Source: Actinobacteria bacterium IMCC19121
GTDB lineage: Bacteria; Actinomycetota; Actinomycetes; Nanopelagicales; Nanopelagicaceae
DNA: 64,000 nt
Direction: 5' to 3'
NCBI GenBank assembly: GCA_002284895.1
Contig: CP015605.1
Span: 1,302,001 to 1,366,000 of the forward strand
This document shows positions 52,235 to 61,660 of the stretch, in pieces (the first letter of the stretch is position 1; every line of letters begins with the position of its first letter). The notes beneath the pieces were generated by a model that ran no database searches, was not told the DNA's origin, and saw only the letters and a list, made by a program, of their open reading frames with translations. The position numbers were made by a program, and so were the translations under genes.

Positions 52235-53347
52235 ATGGAGCAGAGTAAAAAACTAAGCGCTGGCATCCTTCGAAATGATCGCCAGATGGCCGATGGCCGC
52301 ACCATCCGCTATTACGACACTTCCGCTCAAATCCGAAGTGCTAAAGATGCGCGCCCCGTAGAAGAACAACCAGCAATAGGCGAACTTCGACTCGATCCCT
52401 TGGTTAATGAGTGGATTGCCATGGCATCACATCGTCAAGGTCGAATCTTTTTACCTCCCAAAGAGCTCTGCCCCCTGTGTCCAACAACTGGTGAACTATT
52501 AACTGAGATTCCTGAATCTGATTTTGAAGTAGTTGTATTCGATAACCGCTCTCCTTCACTTCGCCCTCCAACTGGTGATTGGGCCTTACCTGATCAAGTT
52601 GGTCCAGATACTGATTTGGGAAGTGCTGCTGGTAAATGTGAAGTCATTTGTTTTACAGCAGAACATGGAAATGCATTTAAAGATCTAACTCCTGCGCGGG
52701 TGCGCGTTCTACTTGAGGCATGGATTGATCGCACCTCTGAACTCTCGCAAGAGAGCTTTATCGAGCACATTGCACCATTCGAAAACCGCGGAGAAGAGAT
52801 TGGTGTAACGCTGACTCACCCGCATGGTCAGATTTATGCCTATTCATTTATTCCACCTCGTGTTGAAAAGATGTTAGCTGCGGCCAATAAATACAAAGCT
52901 TCCACTGGAAAAGTTTTATTTGATGAAGTGGTTGCCCGTGAAAATCGTGATGAAGAGCGCATCATTGCCCGCAATGATCGTTGGATTGCATTTGTTCCTT
53001 ATGCTGCGCGTTACCCATTTGAAATTCACGTTGCACCACTAAACCCGGTTTCAGATCTAACTGGACTCACAGATCAAGATCGAGATGCTTTTGCTCCGAT
53101 TGCACTTGAAGTAATGAAGCGCCTCGATGGTGTCTTTGGAATTGATATGGCATATATCGCCGCTTGGCACCAAGCACCTGTTCGCGTTGGGCGCGATGTT
53201 TTGCGCTTGCACTGGCAAATTACAAGTGTGCGTCGTGCTCCTGGAAAATTGAAGTATCTAGCTGGCTCTGAATCTGCCATGGGTGCATTCATCATGGATA
53301 TGCGACCAGAACAATCAGCAGCACAGTTGCGCGAAGTAGTTTTGTAA
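52235..53347 (+). CDS. galT: Galactose-1-phosphate uridylyltransferase
   Basis: It exchanges UMP between UDP-glucose and galactose 1-phosphate in the Leloir pathway. The 370-aa protein has the HIT-like active site in TLTHPHGQIYAYSF (nucleophilic His of HPHGQ), zinc-type cysteines in LCPLCP and the matching second half with AWHQAPVRVGRDVLRLHWQI. It shares one base with the galE start (TAATG). Confidence 0.95.
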   Translation: MEQSKKLSAGILRNDRQMADGRTIRYYDTSAQIRSAKDARPVEEQPAIGELRLDPLVNEWIAMASHRQGRIFLPPKELCPLCPTTGELLTEIPESDFEVVVFDNRSPSLRPPTGDWALPDQVGPDTDLGSAAGKCEVICFTAEHGNAFKDLTPARVRVLLEAWIDRTSELSQESFIEHIAPFENRGEEIGVTLTHPHGQIYAYSFIPPRVEKMLAAANKYKASTGKVLFDEVVARENRDEERIIARNDRWIAFVPYAARYPFEIHVAPLNPVSDLTGLTDQDRDAFAPIALEVMKRLDGVFGIDMAYIAAWHQAPVRVGRDVLRLHWQITSVRRAPGKLKYLAGSESAMGAFIMDMRPEQSAAQLREVVL

Positions 53348-54300
53348 TGCGGGTTTTAGTAACAGGCGGCACGGGCTACATCGGCTCCACGGCAGTAGAT
53401 ATATTGCTTGCGCAAGGTTATGAAATTTCAATTCTGGATGATTGCAGCACTGGCCATGCCGACACAGCTCCAGCGGGTGTGAGTTTTATTCAAGGCACAC
53501 TTCTGAGCTCTGGAGATTTAGCACAAGCACTTGTTGGCGTTGATGCGGTCATGCACTTTGCTGGTAAATCACTTGTTGGTGAATCAGTGGAAAAACCTGA
53601 TCTTTATCATCAAGTAAATGTTGATGGAACGCGTAATCTACTAGATGAAATGCACAAGAGCGGTGTTGCCAAGTTGGTCTTTTCTTCATCTGCTGCCACT
53701 TACGGAGAACCAGAACAAGTACCTATCTTGGAAAGCGCACCTACTAAACCCACAAATCCTTATGGTGCTACAAAGTTAGCAATAGATCAGATGATTACGG
53801 CAGAATCGGCTGCAAGAGGAATTGCTGCAGCATCACTTCGCTATTTCAATGTTGCAGGTGCCCTTAAATCAAAGCGCGGCTGGTTAGCTGAGCGCCACAA
53901 CCCAGAAACACATTTGATTCCAAATGTTCTAAGAAGTACTAAGGAAAATCCAGTAAAGATCTTTGGCACCGATTGGCCAACAGCTGATGGAACGTGTGTC
54001 CGCGACTATGTGCACGTAGTTGATTTAATCGATGCCCACATTAAAGCTTTAGAAACCCTCACTGCTGGTGTGCATGAGATCTATAACTTAGGTAGTGGTG
54101 ATGGGTATTCAGTGCGAGAAGTTGTTGCTGCTGCTTCAAAGGCCGCAGGTCACCAGATTCCAACTCTTGATTCACCACGTCGCGCCGGAGATCCTGCAGT
54201 TTTAATTGCAGATATCAATAAAGCAAAATCAAAGCTTGGATGGGTTCCAACTAGAAGAATAGAAGACATGGTTGCCGATACTTTGGCAGCTTTTAGTTAG
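53347..54300 (+). CDS. galE: UDP-glucose 4-epimerase
   Basis: It interconverts UDP-galactose and UDP-glucose. The 317-aa short-chain dehydrogenase has the NAD motif VLVTGGTGYIGSTAVDIL and the catalytic YxxxK in PTNPYGATKLAIDQM, with RDYVHVVDLIDAHI. It sits between galT and galK in one operon. Confidence 0.95.
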   Translation: MRVLVTGGTGYIGSTAVDILLAQGYEISILDDCSTGHADTAPAGVSFIQGTLLSSGDLAQALVGVDAVMHFAGKSLVGESVEKPDLYHQVNVDGTRNLLDEMHKSGVAKLVFSSSAATYGEPEQVPILESAPTKPTNPYGATKLAIDQMITAESAARGIAAASLRYFNVAGALKSKRGWLAERHNPETHLIPNVLRSTKENPVKIFGTDWPTADGTCVRDYVHVVDLIDAHIKALETLTAGVHEIYNLGSGDGYSVREVVAAASKAAGHQIPTLDSPRRAGDPAVLIADINKAKSKLGWVPTRRIEDMVADTLAAFS

Positions 54301-54307
54301 GCCTTTG

Positions 54308-55444
54308 ATGTCAGATATTGATAAGAGATTTGTGCAGGCATTTGGTGCTGCCCCAGACATCATCGCTGCAGCTCCAGGCCGTGTTAACTTAATCGGAGAA
54401 CACATCGACTACAGCGATGGTTTTGTCCTCCCATTTGCCATTAAAGATAGGACGTTTGCAGCTATTCGTGTGCGCAATGATCGCAAAGTGCGCATCACCT
54501 CCATGCAGCGCAGAAACAAAGTAGTAGAACAGAATTTAGATGCAATTAAGCCTGGATTAAAAGGTGAATGGGAGCGCTATCCATTCGGTGTTATTTGGTC
54601 TCTTGGAATTACGAGCGGCATAGACATCATGATTGATGGCCATGTTCCACTCGGAGCTGGTCTTTCATCATCTGCTGCCCTTGAATGCAGCGTTGCAACT
54701 GCGCTCAATCATCTTTTTTCTCTAGGAAATTCTCTGGAAGATTTAGCACGCCTAACTCAAAGAGCCGAAAATGAATATGTTGGTGTGCCATGCGGAATCA
54801 TGGATCAATCTGTCTCACTCATGGCTCACTCAGGATCTGCTCTGCTCTTAGATTGCAGAGACTTATCAACTAGACACATTGCATTTGATGTCGCTTCAAG
54901 TGGCCTCGAACTTCTCATTATTGACACACAAGCCCACCACTCCCTCACCGATGGTGGTTATGCCGAGCGCCGTGCATCCTGTGAATCTGTTGTTGCAAAG
55001 TTGGGCATTACCTCTTTGCGTGAACTCTCTCTCAATCAACTTGAGTCTTCACGTGAAAAACTCACTGAGATTGAGTTTATGAGAGCTAGACATGCAGTTA
55101 CTGAGATGGCGCGGGTGATGGATGCCGTAGTAGTGCTTGAGAAGAAGGACTTTGCCTCTCTTGGATTATTACTCAATCAATCTCATGCATCACTTCGTGA
55201 TGATTACAACGTTTCATGCCCAGAACTTAACTGCGCAGTGGATGCATCAATTTCTGCAGGAGCGCTCGGAGCGCGCATGGTAGGCGGTGGCTTTGGTGGA
55301 AGTGCAATCGCACTTATTAAGGCTTCACACACAACAGAAACAATTGCAGCTGTTGAAAAGGCTTTTGCTGATAATCGATTTAAAGCACCGCGCTTTTTTA
55401 CTTCACTTCCAAGCCAAGGGGCTGAGGTTATTCAACGGGGGTAA
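54308..55444 (+). CDS. galK: Galactokinase
   Basis: It phosphorylates galactose to galactose 1-phosphate. The GHMP kinase motifs are APGRVNLIGEHIDYSDG near the N terminus, VPLGAGLSSSAALECSVA and GARMVGGGFGGSAIAL. I start at the ATG at 54308 (MSDIDKRFVQAFG, 378 aa), 7 nt after galE; the longer frame lies inside galE. Its 3' end overlaps the convergent ACT gene by 17 nt. Confidence 0.95.
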   Translation: MSDIDKRFVQAFGAAPDIIAAAPGRVNLIGEHIDYSDGFVLPFAIKDRTFAAIRVRNDRKVRITSMQRRNKVVEQNLDAIKPGLKGEWERYPFGVIWSLGITSGIDIMIDGHVPLGAGLSSSAALECSVATALNHLFSLGNSLEDLARLTQRAENEYVGVPCGIMDQSVSLMAHSGSALLLDCRDLSTRHIAFDVASSGLELLIIDTQAHHSLTDGGYAERRASCESVVAKLGITSLRELSLNQLESSREKLTEIEFMRARHAVTEMARVMDAVVVLEKKDFASLGLLLNQSHASLRDDYNVSCPELNCAVDASISAGALGARMVGGGFGGSAIALIKASHTTETIAAVEKAFADNRFKAPRFFTSLPSQGAEVIQRG

Positions 55445-55667
55445 TTGAAACTACTTCTACTCCACCAATTGCACCTAAAACATTGAGTAAATCTGTGGGA
55501 TCACTTCCTGGCACAGCAACAGTAATGTCGTCATAACCTCGTCCATCTTCAGATTTAAGGACGACTAATCCGCGAATATCTCCGCCTGCAGCACCGATGG
55601 CAGATGCCAGCAATCCAAGTGCACCAGGGCGATCTGGTAGCGAGATGTTAAGTCTGAAAAGTGCCAT
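55428..55667 (-). CDS. ACT domain-containing protein
   Basis: A 79-aa single ACT domain: LFRLNISLPDRPGALGLLAS at the start, then GGDIRGLVVLK and VEVVSITPVE. The DRPGALG motif is typical of amino-acid-binding ACT domains. It lacks any enzyme domain, so it is probably a small regulatory or ligand-sensing protein. TATCCT ends 6 nt before the ATG. Confidence 0.85.
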   Translation of the reverse strand: MALFRLNISLPDRPGALGLLASAIGAAGGDIRGLVVLKSEDGRGYDDITVAVPGSDPTDLLNVLGAIGGVEVVSITPVE

Positions 55668-55673
55668 GGGTTA

Positions 55674-55679
55674 AGGATA
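55674..55679 (-). promoter_or_regulatory. -10 hexamer of leaderless ACT gene promoter
   Basis: TATCCT on the minus strand ends 6 nt before the ATG. Confidence 0.5.
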
Positions 55680-55701
55680 GCCCCAAAAACTTTCTCCCAA
55701 G

Positions 55702-56598
55702 TTACGCCTCAATAATCCAAGCACCACTGACTGCAACTTTGACCTTACCCAGCGGGGTTTGGGCTGGACCAGTAACAACCTTTGCAGATTTATTGGGATC
55801 AAATTCTGCTCCATGACATGGGCACTTCAATGTCTTGCTGGAAGATGAGTAAGAAACCGTGCAGCCCTGGTGTGTACAAATTGCTGAGTAAGCAAAGACG
55901 CCTGTCTTGGTTCTAAAAAGAATAGCTGGAGCGCCGTTGCTGGCAACAAAGTTATGGTTGCCTCCAACCTTAAGTGATGCCAGTTTTATAATCTTGGCAC
56001 CCTTGCCCGCTGCTGAATTAGTTGTTGTAGGTGCAGCTTTAGCAAAGAATTTACCTGCTCCAGCAAATGCAACAGCAAGTGCACCAGTGATTCCAACTCG
56101 TAACACACTACGACGTTCTAATGACATGTTAAAGCCCTTTCGTTTGCCATTTGAATTTAAGAGTAATAAATAAGATAACCATAAAACTGCATATGCCGTA
56201 TCACTTGCCAGAAAGTATGGGGAGACATGAAAACTACTGGCTAACCACAAACCTAGCGACATGGAAAAACCACCAAAAGCTGCCAAACGAGGTGCCACCC
56301 AGAAAAGTGTGGCTAGACCGATTGCAAACTCAGAGATCATTACAAACCCACCTACTAAGGTGGCATGTTCAATTAATTTGTTAAAGGCAAATCCCATGGG
56401 CGATTGAGTTGAATACCCCGACAACTGTGTTCCAATGTATGTAGAAGAGCCTGGAGTGAGAAAACCTGAATCTGTGGCTTTATCCCAACCAGCATAAATC
56501 CAAGTAATTCCAAGCCAGAGGCGCATGATTCGAAAAGCTGGTGCTTGGTTGCGCCAAGAAGACGTGGCCGTGCGCACATAGCTTTGAATCATGCTCAT
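55702..56598 (-). CDS. DoxX/DoxD-like membrane domain fused to a Tat signal and Rieske [2Fe-2S] domain
   Basis: A protein of about 298 aa. The N-terminal half is a four-helix DoxX/DoxD-type membrane domain (IMRLWLGITWIYAGWDKATD; FVMISEFAIGLATLFWVAPR). In the middle, SLERRSVLRVGITGALAVAF looks like an internal Tat-type signal anchor. The C-terminal half is a Rieske domain with CTHQGC and CPCHGAEFD, so all four cluster ligands are present. It probably moves electrons at the outer face of the membrane; the partner is unknown. I prefer the ATG at 56598, 7 nt after TACTAT. Confidence 0.85.
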   Translation of the reverse strand: MSMIQSYVRTATSSWRNQAPAFRIMRLWLGITWIYAGWDKATDSGFLTPGSSTYIGTQLSGYSTQSPMGFAFNKLIEHATLVGGFVMISEFAIGLATLFWVAPRLAAFGGFSMSLGLWLASSFHVSPYFLASDTAYAVLWLSYLLLLNSNGKRKGFNMSLERRSVLRVGITGALAVAFAGAGKFFAKAAPTTTNSAAGKGAKIIKLASLKVGGNHNFVASNGAPAILFRTKTGVFAYSAICTHQGCTVSYSSSSKTLKCPCHGAEFDPNKSAKVVTGPAQTPLGKVKVAVSGAWIIEA

Positions 56599-56605
56599 GA
56601 GATGC

Positions 56606-56611
56606 ATAGTA
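56606..56611 (-). promoter_or_regulatory. -10 hexamer of leaderless DoxX-Rieske promoter
   Basis: TACTAT on the minus strand ends 7 nt before the ATG at 56598. It overlaps the alternative upstream ATG at 56607, which makes that start unlikely. Confidence 0.5.
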
Positions 56612-56644
56612 AAGGTTGAGCCTGAGAAAAGGCCGAGTGAAAAG

Positions 56645-56716
56645 CTCCCTGACTTGGATTCGAACCAAGAACCTGTCGATTAACAGTCGACTGCTCTGCC
56701 GTTGAGCTATCAGGGA
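56645..56716 (-). tRNA. tRNA-Asn (GTT)
   Basis: A 72-nt cloverleaf. The acceptor TCCCTGA pairs with TCAGGGA, the anticodon stem GTCGA/TCGAC holds the loop CTGTTAA with anticodon GTT, and the T arm contains GGTTCGAATCC. Discriminator G; CCA not encoded. The gatCAB genes in the window could amidate Asp on this tRNA if no AsnRS is present. Confidence 0.96.
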
Positions 56717-56730
56717 TCAATAGAGCGCAA

Positions 56731-56736
56731 ACTCTA
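56731..56736 (-). promoter_or_regulatory. Candidate -10 hexamer of tRNA-Asn
   Basis: TAGAGT on the minus strand lies 14 nt upstream of the mature tRNA 5' end. The -35 box is weak. Confidence 0.45.
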
Positions 56737-56771
56737 GCGCACGCACAGGCCTTGTCTGAAATTGAGGGTTT

Positions 56772-58616
56772 TTAAAGGCCTCCGAGCGCCAAATCATGCA
56801 GATTTCGGCGGGCGTTTTCAAGGGCCACTAATTGCGCAAAAGCGGCGTTGTATTCAATTTCATTTTCAACGGGATTGAGTCGCTGGAGAGATGATTTAAG
56901 TTCTGCGATAGAGCGAGAGATTGCAACCTCGCGCAAGCGAGCAACAATGCTCTCGACGTATGCAGCGCTGGGTTTACCATCAGCGCGAATTGGTTCAACT
57001 GTTAACTCAGTAAACAAGGTCTTAATGCGCTCATCACTTATTGTCTCAGTTGAAATTTCTGCAACTTCATCTATGGTCTTTCGTAGTTCTTTGTATGCAG
57101 GGTGCGTAAATGCACCTGGCTCGATATCACTCCATAGAGTTCCTGTGAAAAGTGATGCCTCTTGTAATCTCGCTTTTAGAACTTCACGCTCTAATATCAA
57201 ACGTGCTTCATTTGGATCTGGTCGCCAATTACTATCATCTTGCGTTGTTGGCTCAATACTTTCACTCGCCTTAGGTTGGCTCTTCACGCCTTGGGCAACA
57301 GCTTTTGAAACTATTTCAACTTCCGTGCCAAGCCAGCCCGCAAGCAGGCGGGTGTATTCAGGGCGAAGTGATTTATCACGAATCTGTGCAACTAGTGGTG
57401 CTGCAGCATTAAGTGCGTTCACACGACCCTCAGCACTATCTAATTTGTGATGAGCAAGTTCTGCGCGAATCGCAAACTCAAAGAGTGGAACTCTGCGAGC
57501 AATTAAATCACGCAGCGCTAAATCACCTTTTTGTTGGCGCAGCTCACATGGATCTAAACCATCTGGCTCAACTGCCACAAATGTTTGCGTGACAAACTTT
57601 TGATCTTCACTAAATGCACGAAGAGCAGCCTTTTGACCTGCAGCATCGCCATCGAATGTAAAGATAACTTCGCCTCTAAATGAATCGTCATCCATCAGCA
57701 ATCTGCGCAAGATGCGGATGTGGTCTGCGCCAAAGGCTGTGCCACAAGTAGCAACTGCAGTTGTGATTCCAGCTAATTGAGCAGCCATCACATCGGTATA
57801 TCCCTCAACTATGACGGCCTGGCGCTTCTTTGCGATCTCTTTTTTAGCTGCATCCAACCCATAGAGAACTTGGCTCTTTTTATAGACCGGCGTCTCTGGA
57901 GTATTGAGGTATTTCGGACCTTGATCTTCTTCATCACTTGCAAGTTTTCGACAACCAAAACCAACTACATCTCCAGAAATATCTCGAATTGGCCAGGTTA
58001 AGCGATTGCGGAATCTATCGATTGGACCTCGCTGTCCCATTTTTGAAAGTCCAGCAGTTTCAAGTTCATCAATGCTGTAACCCTGTGCGCGTAAATGTTT
58101 AGTTAGTGCGTCCCACTCATCGGGTGCAAATCCCACACCAAATTTCATACATGCATCTTTATCAAAACCGCGCTTGGTAAGTAAATCCCTACCGTGGGCA
58201 GCATCAGGAGAAGTATTGAGTTGCTCTTGATAAAAGCGTGCTGCCTCTGTGTTTGCTGCAATAAGACGTGAGCGGGCACCGGCAGAAAATGCTGGTGTGG
58301 ATGGTCCGCCTTCGTCATAGCGCAATGTGTAACCCATGCGATCAGCAAGGCGTTCTATAGTTTCAGTAAATGTTAGATGATCTATCTTCATCAAAAATGC
58401 GATGACATCTCCGCCAGTCTGGCAACCAAAGCAGTGAAAATAACCTTTGCTCGGTGTTACGTGAAATGATGGAGATTTCTCATCGTGAAAAGGACACAAT
58501 CCCTTTTTCTGTCCGCCGCCAGCACTCTTTAACTGAACGTACTCCCCTACGATTTCATCAATAGGTGCACGATCACGGATGTATGCAACATCTTCATCAC
58601 GAATACGACCGCTCAT
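56772..58616 (-). CDS. dnaG: DNA primase
   Basis: It makes RNA primers for replication. The 614-aa protein has the CHC2 zinc ribbon (CPFHDEKSPSFHVTPSKGY with HCFGC) at residues 40-64, the catalytic core, the TOPRIM domain (AVIVEGYTDVMAAQLAG; FTFDGDAAGQKAAL) and a C-terminal DnaB-binding region. It follows dgt by 9 nt in the glyS-dusB-DUF218-dgt-dnaG operon, an order widespread in Actinobacteria. Confidence 0.97.
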   Translation of the reverse strand: MSGRIRDEDVAYIRDRAPIDEIVGEYVQLKSAGGGQKKGLCPFHDEKSPSFHVTPSKGYFHCFGCQTGGDVIAFLMKIDHLTFTETIERLADRMGYTLRYDEGGPSTPAFSAGARSRLIAANTEAARFYQEQLNTSPDAAHGRDLLTKRGFDKDACMKFGVGFAPDEWDALTKHLRAQGYSIDELETAGLSKMGQRGPIDRFRNRLTWPIRDISGDVVGFGCRKLASDEEDQGPKYLNTPETPVYKKSQVLYGLDAAKKEIAKKRQAVIVEGYTDVMAAQLAGITTAVATCGTAFGADHIRILRRLLMDDDSFRGEVIFTFDGDAAGQKAALRAFSEDQKFVTQTFVAVEPDGLDPCELRQQKGDLALRDLIARRVPLFEFAIRAELAHHKLDSAEGRVNALNAAAPLVAQIRDKSLRPEYTRLLAGWLGTEVEIVSKAVAQGVKSQPKASESIEPTTQDDSNWRPDPNEARLILEREVLKARLQEASLFTGTLWSDIEPGAFTHPAYKELRKTIDEVAEISTETISDERIKTLFTELTVEPIRADGKPSAAYVESIVARLREVAISRSIAELKSSLQRLNPVENEIEYNAAFAQLVALENARRNLHDLALGGL

Positions 58617-58625
58617 AGGTTCATC

Positions 58626-59843
58626 TTAACGAGAAGCTAACAAACGGGCATGGAGGGCATAAGCGCCAGGGTCAGTTAAAGCCGCTACTTGATCAATAAT
58701 CACGCGCATGCGAGCGATTTCATCGCCGGCCTCATTCCAACTCTTGAGGAAAAAGGAATCTAACTCCTGTGGTGCGCTATCACGTAGCATTTCAACGAGT
58801 TCGCTAACAATGAGTTGCTGCTTGGCATAGCGATCTTGTGAGTGAGCAGCATTGATTAAGTAGTGCCCTGCAATGGCCTTTAAGAAGTCCACTTCAATGA
58901 TTTGTTCACGAGGGATTTCAAGATCTGCGCTATAGCGCGAGAGTGGACCATCACCATGAATCTTACGAGTCTCTAACTCTGCAGCTAGAACAAAGCGACC
59001 AATGAGCTGGCTTGTTGAATCTTTTAAGCGGGCAAGTGAGCGATGTGTTCCATCATAATAATGTGGCCAGGCAGATAGGGCAGATAAACGCTTGTGGGCA
59101 TCAATGGCTTCTTGTTGTGTTGCATCACTGCCATAGTCACGGACCATTACGGTGTAGAGATCTTCAAAGTCTGTATCAAAATTCTTTACTGAAATCTGAT
59201 TAGCAAAAATTGCATCTTCTAAGTCATGAACTGAATAGGCACAATCATCTGACCAATCCATGATTTGGGCTTCAATACATTTTTTATCTACTGGAGCACC
59301 AGTTCGCATCCAGTTAAAAACTTCAACATCATCATCATAAACACCGAACTTGCGAGGATTCTGCGAACGCGGCCATGGATATTTAGTTGCTCCATCAAGT
59401 GATGCTCTTGTTAAATTCAGACCAACACTTTTTCCATCACTATCAACAGTCTTTGCTTCAAGGCGCACTAGCAAACGAAAGCTCTGGGCATTTCCTTCAA
59501 AGCCACCAAAGTCAGCGGCAATGGATGCCAACGCTTCTTCACCATTGTGACCAAAAGGCGGATGTCCTAAATCATGAGCAAGACATGCGGTGTCTTGTAA
59601 ATCTGGATCTGCACCTAGAGATTCACCCAGTTCTCGGCCAATTTGTGCGCACTCTAAAGAGTGAGACAAACGTGTGCGTTGAAAATCATTTTCCCAAGGA
59701 ACTGCAACTTGAGTTTTTGCTGCTAATCGGCGAAGTGCAGCTGAATGAATAACACGTGCGCGATCCCGCATGAACTCTGTTCGCCCAGCACGTTTTGCTG
59801 GTTCATCAAGAAATCTCTCTTGATCATGCTGGCTATAGCTCAC
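58626..59843 (-). CDS. dgt: Deoxyguanosinetriphosphate triphosphohydrolase-like HD protein
   Basis: It splits dNTPs into nucleoside and triphosphate. The HD-domain metal ligands are visible in RLSHSLECAQIGRELG, CLAHDLGHPPFGHNGEEAL and MDWSDDCAYSVHDLEDAI. At 405 aa it is the short actinobacterial type. It overlaps DUF218 by 4 nt. Cotranscription with dnaG suggests a role in balancing precursors for replication. Confidence 0.93.
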   Translation of the reverse strand: MSYSQHDQERFLDEPAKRAGRTEFMRDRARVIHSAALRRLAAKTQVAVPWENDFQRTRLSHSLECAQIGRELGESLGADPDLQDTACLAHDLGHPPFGHNGEEALASIAADFGGFEGNAQSFRLLVRLEAKTVDSDGKSVGLNLTRASLDGATKYPWPRSQNPRKFGVYDDDVEVFNWMRTGAPVDKKCIEAQIMDWSDDCAYSVHDLEDAIFANQISVKNFDTDFEDLYTVMVRDYGSDATQQEAIDAHKRLSALSAWPHYYDGTHRSLARLKDSTSQLIGRFVLAAELETRKIHGDGPLSRYSADLEIPREQIIEVDFLKAIAGHYLINAAHSQDRYAKQQLIVSELVEMLRDSAPQELDSFFLKSWNEAGDEIARMRVIIDQVAALTDPGAYALHARLLASR

Positions 59844-60493
59844 GGCATAACCTTAGTGACGATGTCCGCGCCGGGTAAATGATCGCTGACTTGAATGCCT
59901 CGCCGGCCCACAGTTATATAGACCAAATAGGCGCCAGCTTCACGCAGTAAATACTTATAGCTTGAGGCAGAAATCGTATTAGGTCCACTTTGAACCGGTG
60001 AACAAGTACTGACAACCCCTTGATCATTAGCCATCGTCATCGCGCGTTTACAGTGATAGGGATCAGTAACAATGATGACATCGCTGACGTATCGCTTCTT
60101 CATTAGCGATGCATACGCTTTAGTACTACTTAAAGTATCTCTGCCTTCTTCAACTGCAGTTATCTTCTTAGAAGCTATGCCATGCGTGCGAAGCCAGTAT
60201 TTACCTGATGCAGCCTCTGTCGTTCGATCTCCTGGAGCACCTGCCCCCACAGTAATAATTGTTGGTGCAAACCCTAAATCATAAATTCTCTTTGCTTCTT
60301 TTAATCTAGCTTCTAGTGCTTCTCCTGGTCGCCCATTTAATTGCGCAGTTCCTAAAACAACAATGACATCAGCATTTCGCACAATTGGATTCTTAGCAGC
60401 GCGCCATACTTGTGAAACGGCATAGCCGGGTGCAATTAAAGCTATAACAACAATAATTGTGATTGTGCGACGAATCCATCTAAAGAGAAACAT
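59840..60493 (-). CDS. YdcF/SanA-like DUF218 membrane protein
   Basis: A 217-aa protein with an N-terminal membrane anchor (TITIIVVIALIAPGYAV at about 10-26) and an extracytoplasmic DUF218 domain: VIVVLGTAQLNGRPGEALEA, RLKEAKRIYDLG, TEAASGKYWLR, VIIVTDPYHCKRAM. Family members ElyC and SanA affect envelope integrity; the reaction is not known. It starts next to the dusB stop. Confidence 0.88.
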   Translation of the reverse strand: MFLFRWIRRTITIIVVIALIAPGYAVSQVWRAAKNPIVRNADVIVVLGTAQLNGRPGEALEARLKEAKRIYDLGFAPTIITVGAGAPGDRTTEAASGKYWLRTHGIASKKITAVEEGRDTLSSTKAYASLMKKRYVSDVIIVTDPYHCKRAMTMANDQGVVSTCSPVQSGPNTISASSYKYLLREAGAYLVYITVGRRGIQVSDHLPGADIVTKVMP

Positions 60494-61660
60494 TTAACCG
60501 CCCGAGAATGCATCCTCTAGTTCGACATGAACTAGTTCATCGGGATCATCTAGCCAACCATCGGGCAAAGTCGGTGGACGGCCATGACTTGTGCGACCAC
60601 GTGGTTTATCGCCCACTTCAATTGGATATGGCTGATCTTCTAATTGATCCAACAGTGTGCGCATCTCTTCTAATGAAGAAACCATTCCTAAATCATGGCG
60701 AATTTCGCGGGCAACTCTAAAGCCCTTTAAATACCAGGCCATGTGCTTTCGCATATCGCGCATTCCACGATCTTCAGACTCTAAATACTCAACAATCAAA
60801 TTCGCATGTCTAAACATCACTTCGCGCACTTGGTGCAGATTAGGAAGGCTTTCTTTTTCTCCACCTTCAAGAGCACTTACTAAATCTGCAAACAACCACG
60901 GTCTGCCAAGGCATCCGCGACCAACTACAACTCCTGCGCACCCTGTTTGCTTCACCATCTCGACGGCATCATTTCCAGACCAAATATCGCCATTGCCTAA
61001 AACGGGTACTCCACTTGGCTTTAAGTGCTCGACTAACTGTGCAATTGCCGACCAATCGGCTTTGCCTTCATACATCTGCGCCGCCGTTCGCGCATGCAGT
61101 GCAACCCAAGCAACACCTAAATCTGCAGCAGATTGTGCCGCTTCTAAATATGTATGGTGATCTGTATCAATACCAATGCGCATCTTTACTGTTACTGGAA
61201 TCCCAAAAGGTTTTGCTGCTTCAACAGCTGCTTGGACAATATTAGAAAATAGTTTGCGCTTATAAGGAAGTGCTGCTCCCCCGCCTTTTCGTGTCACTTT
61301 TGGAACCGGGCAACCAAAGTTCATATCAATGTGATCAGCTAAATTCTCTTTACCCATCATTGTCACAGCAGCGCGCATAGTTGTTGGGTCAACGCTATAG
61401 AGCTGCACAGATCGCGGCCATTCATCTTTTCCAGGAACAATCATGCGCATCGTTTCTGGGCGGTGCTCAATGAGAGCGCGAGCAGTAACCATTTCGGAAA
61501 CGAAAAGACCAGCACCTTGTTCACGACAGAGCGTGCGAAAAGGTGCGTTGGTGATTCCTGCCATTGGTGCAAGCACGACGGGTGGATCAATTAAATGATC
61601 ACCACTTGCCAGTGGCAGGAGAAGAGGTTTTAGCAGCCTAGTAATCGCGGTGCCAACCAA
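60494..61660 (-). CDS. dusB: tRNA-dihydrouridine synthase
   Basis: This FMN enzyme reduces uridine in the D loop of tRNA. Motifs are [40 protein letters not shown] with the catalytic cysteine, [11 protein letters not shown] and [14 protein letters not shown]. The 388-aa length is typical. The only start codon upstream of the conserved core is the TTG at 61660, 31 nt inside glyS and without a clear ribosome-binding site, so the N terminus is uncertain. Confidence 0.93.
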   Translation of the reverse strand: MVGTAITRLLKPLLLPLASGDHLIDPPVVLAPMAGITNAPFRTLCREQGAGLFVSEMVTARALIEHRPETMRMIVPGKDEWPRSVQLYSVDPTTMRAAVTMMGKENLADHIDMNFGCPVPKVTRKGGGAALPYKRKLFSNIVQAAVEAAKPFGIPVTVKMRIGIDTDHHTYLEAAQSAADLGVAWVALHARTAAQMYEGKADWSAIAQLVEHLKPSGVPVLGNGDIWSGNDAVEMVKQTGCAGVVVGRGCLGRPWLFADLVSALEGGEKESLPNLHQVREVMFRHANLIVEYLESEDRGMRDMRKHMAWYLKGFRVAREIRHDLGMVSSLEEMRTLLDQLEDQPYPIEVGDKPRGRTSHGRPPTLPDGWLDDPDELVHVELEDAFSGG

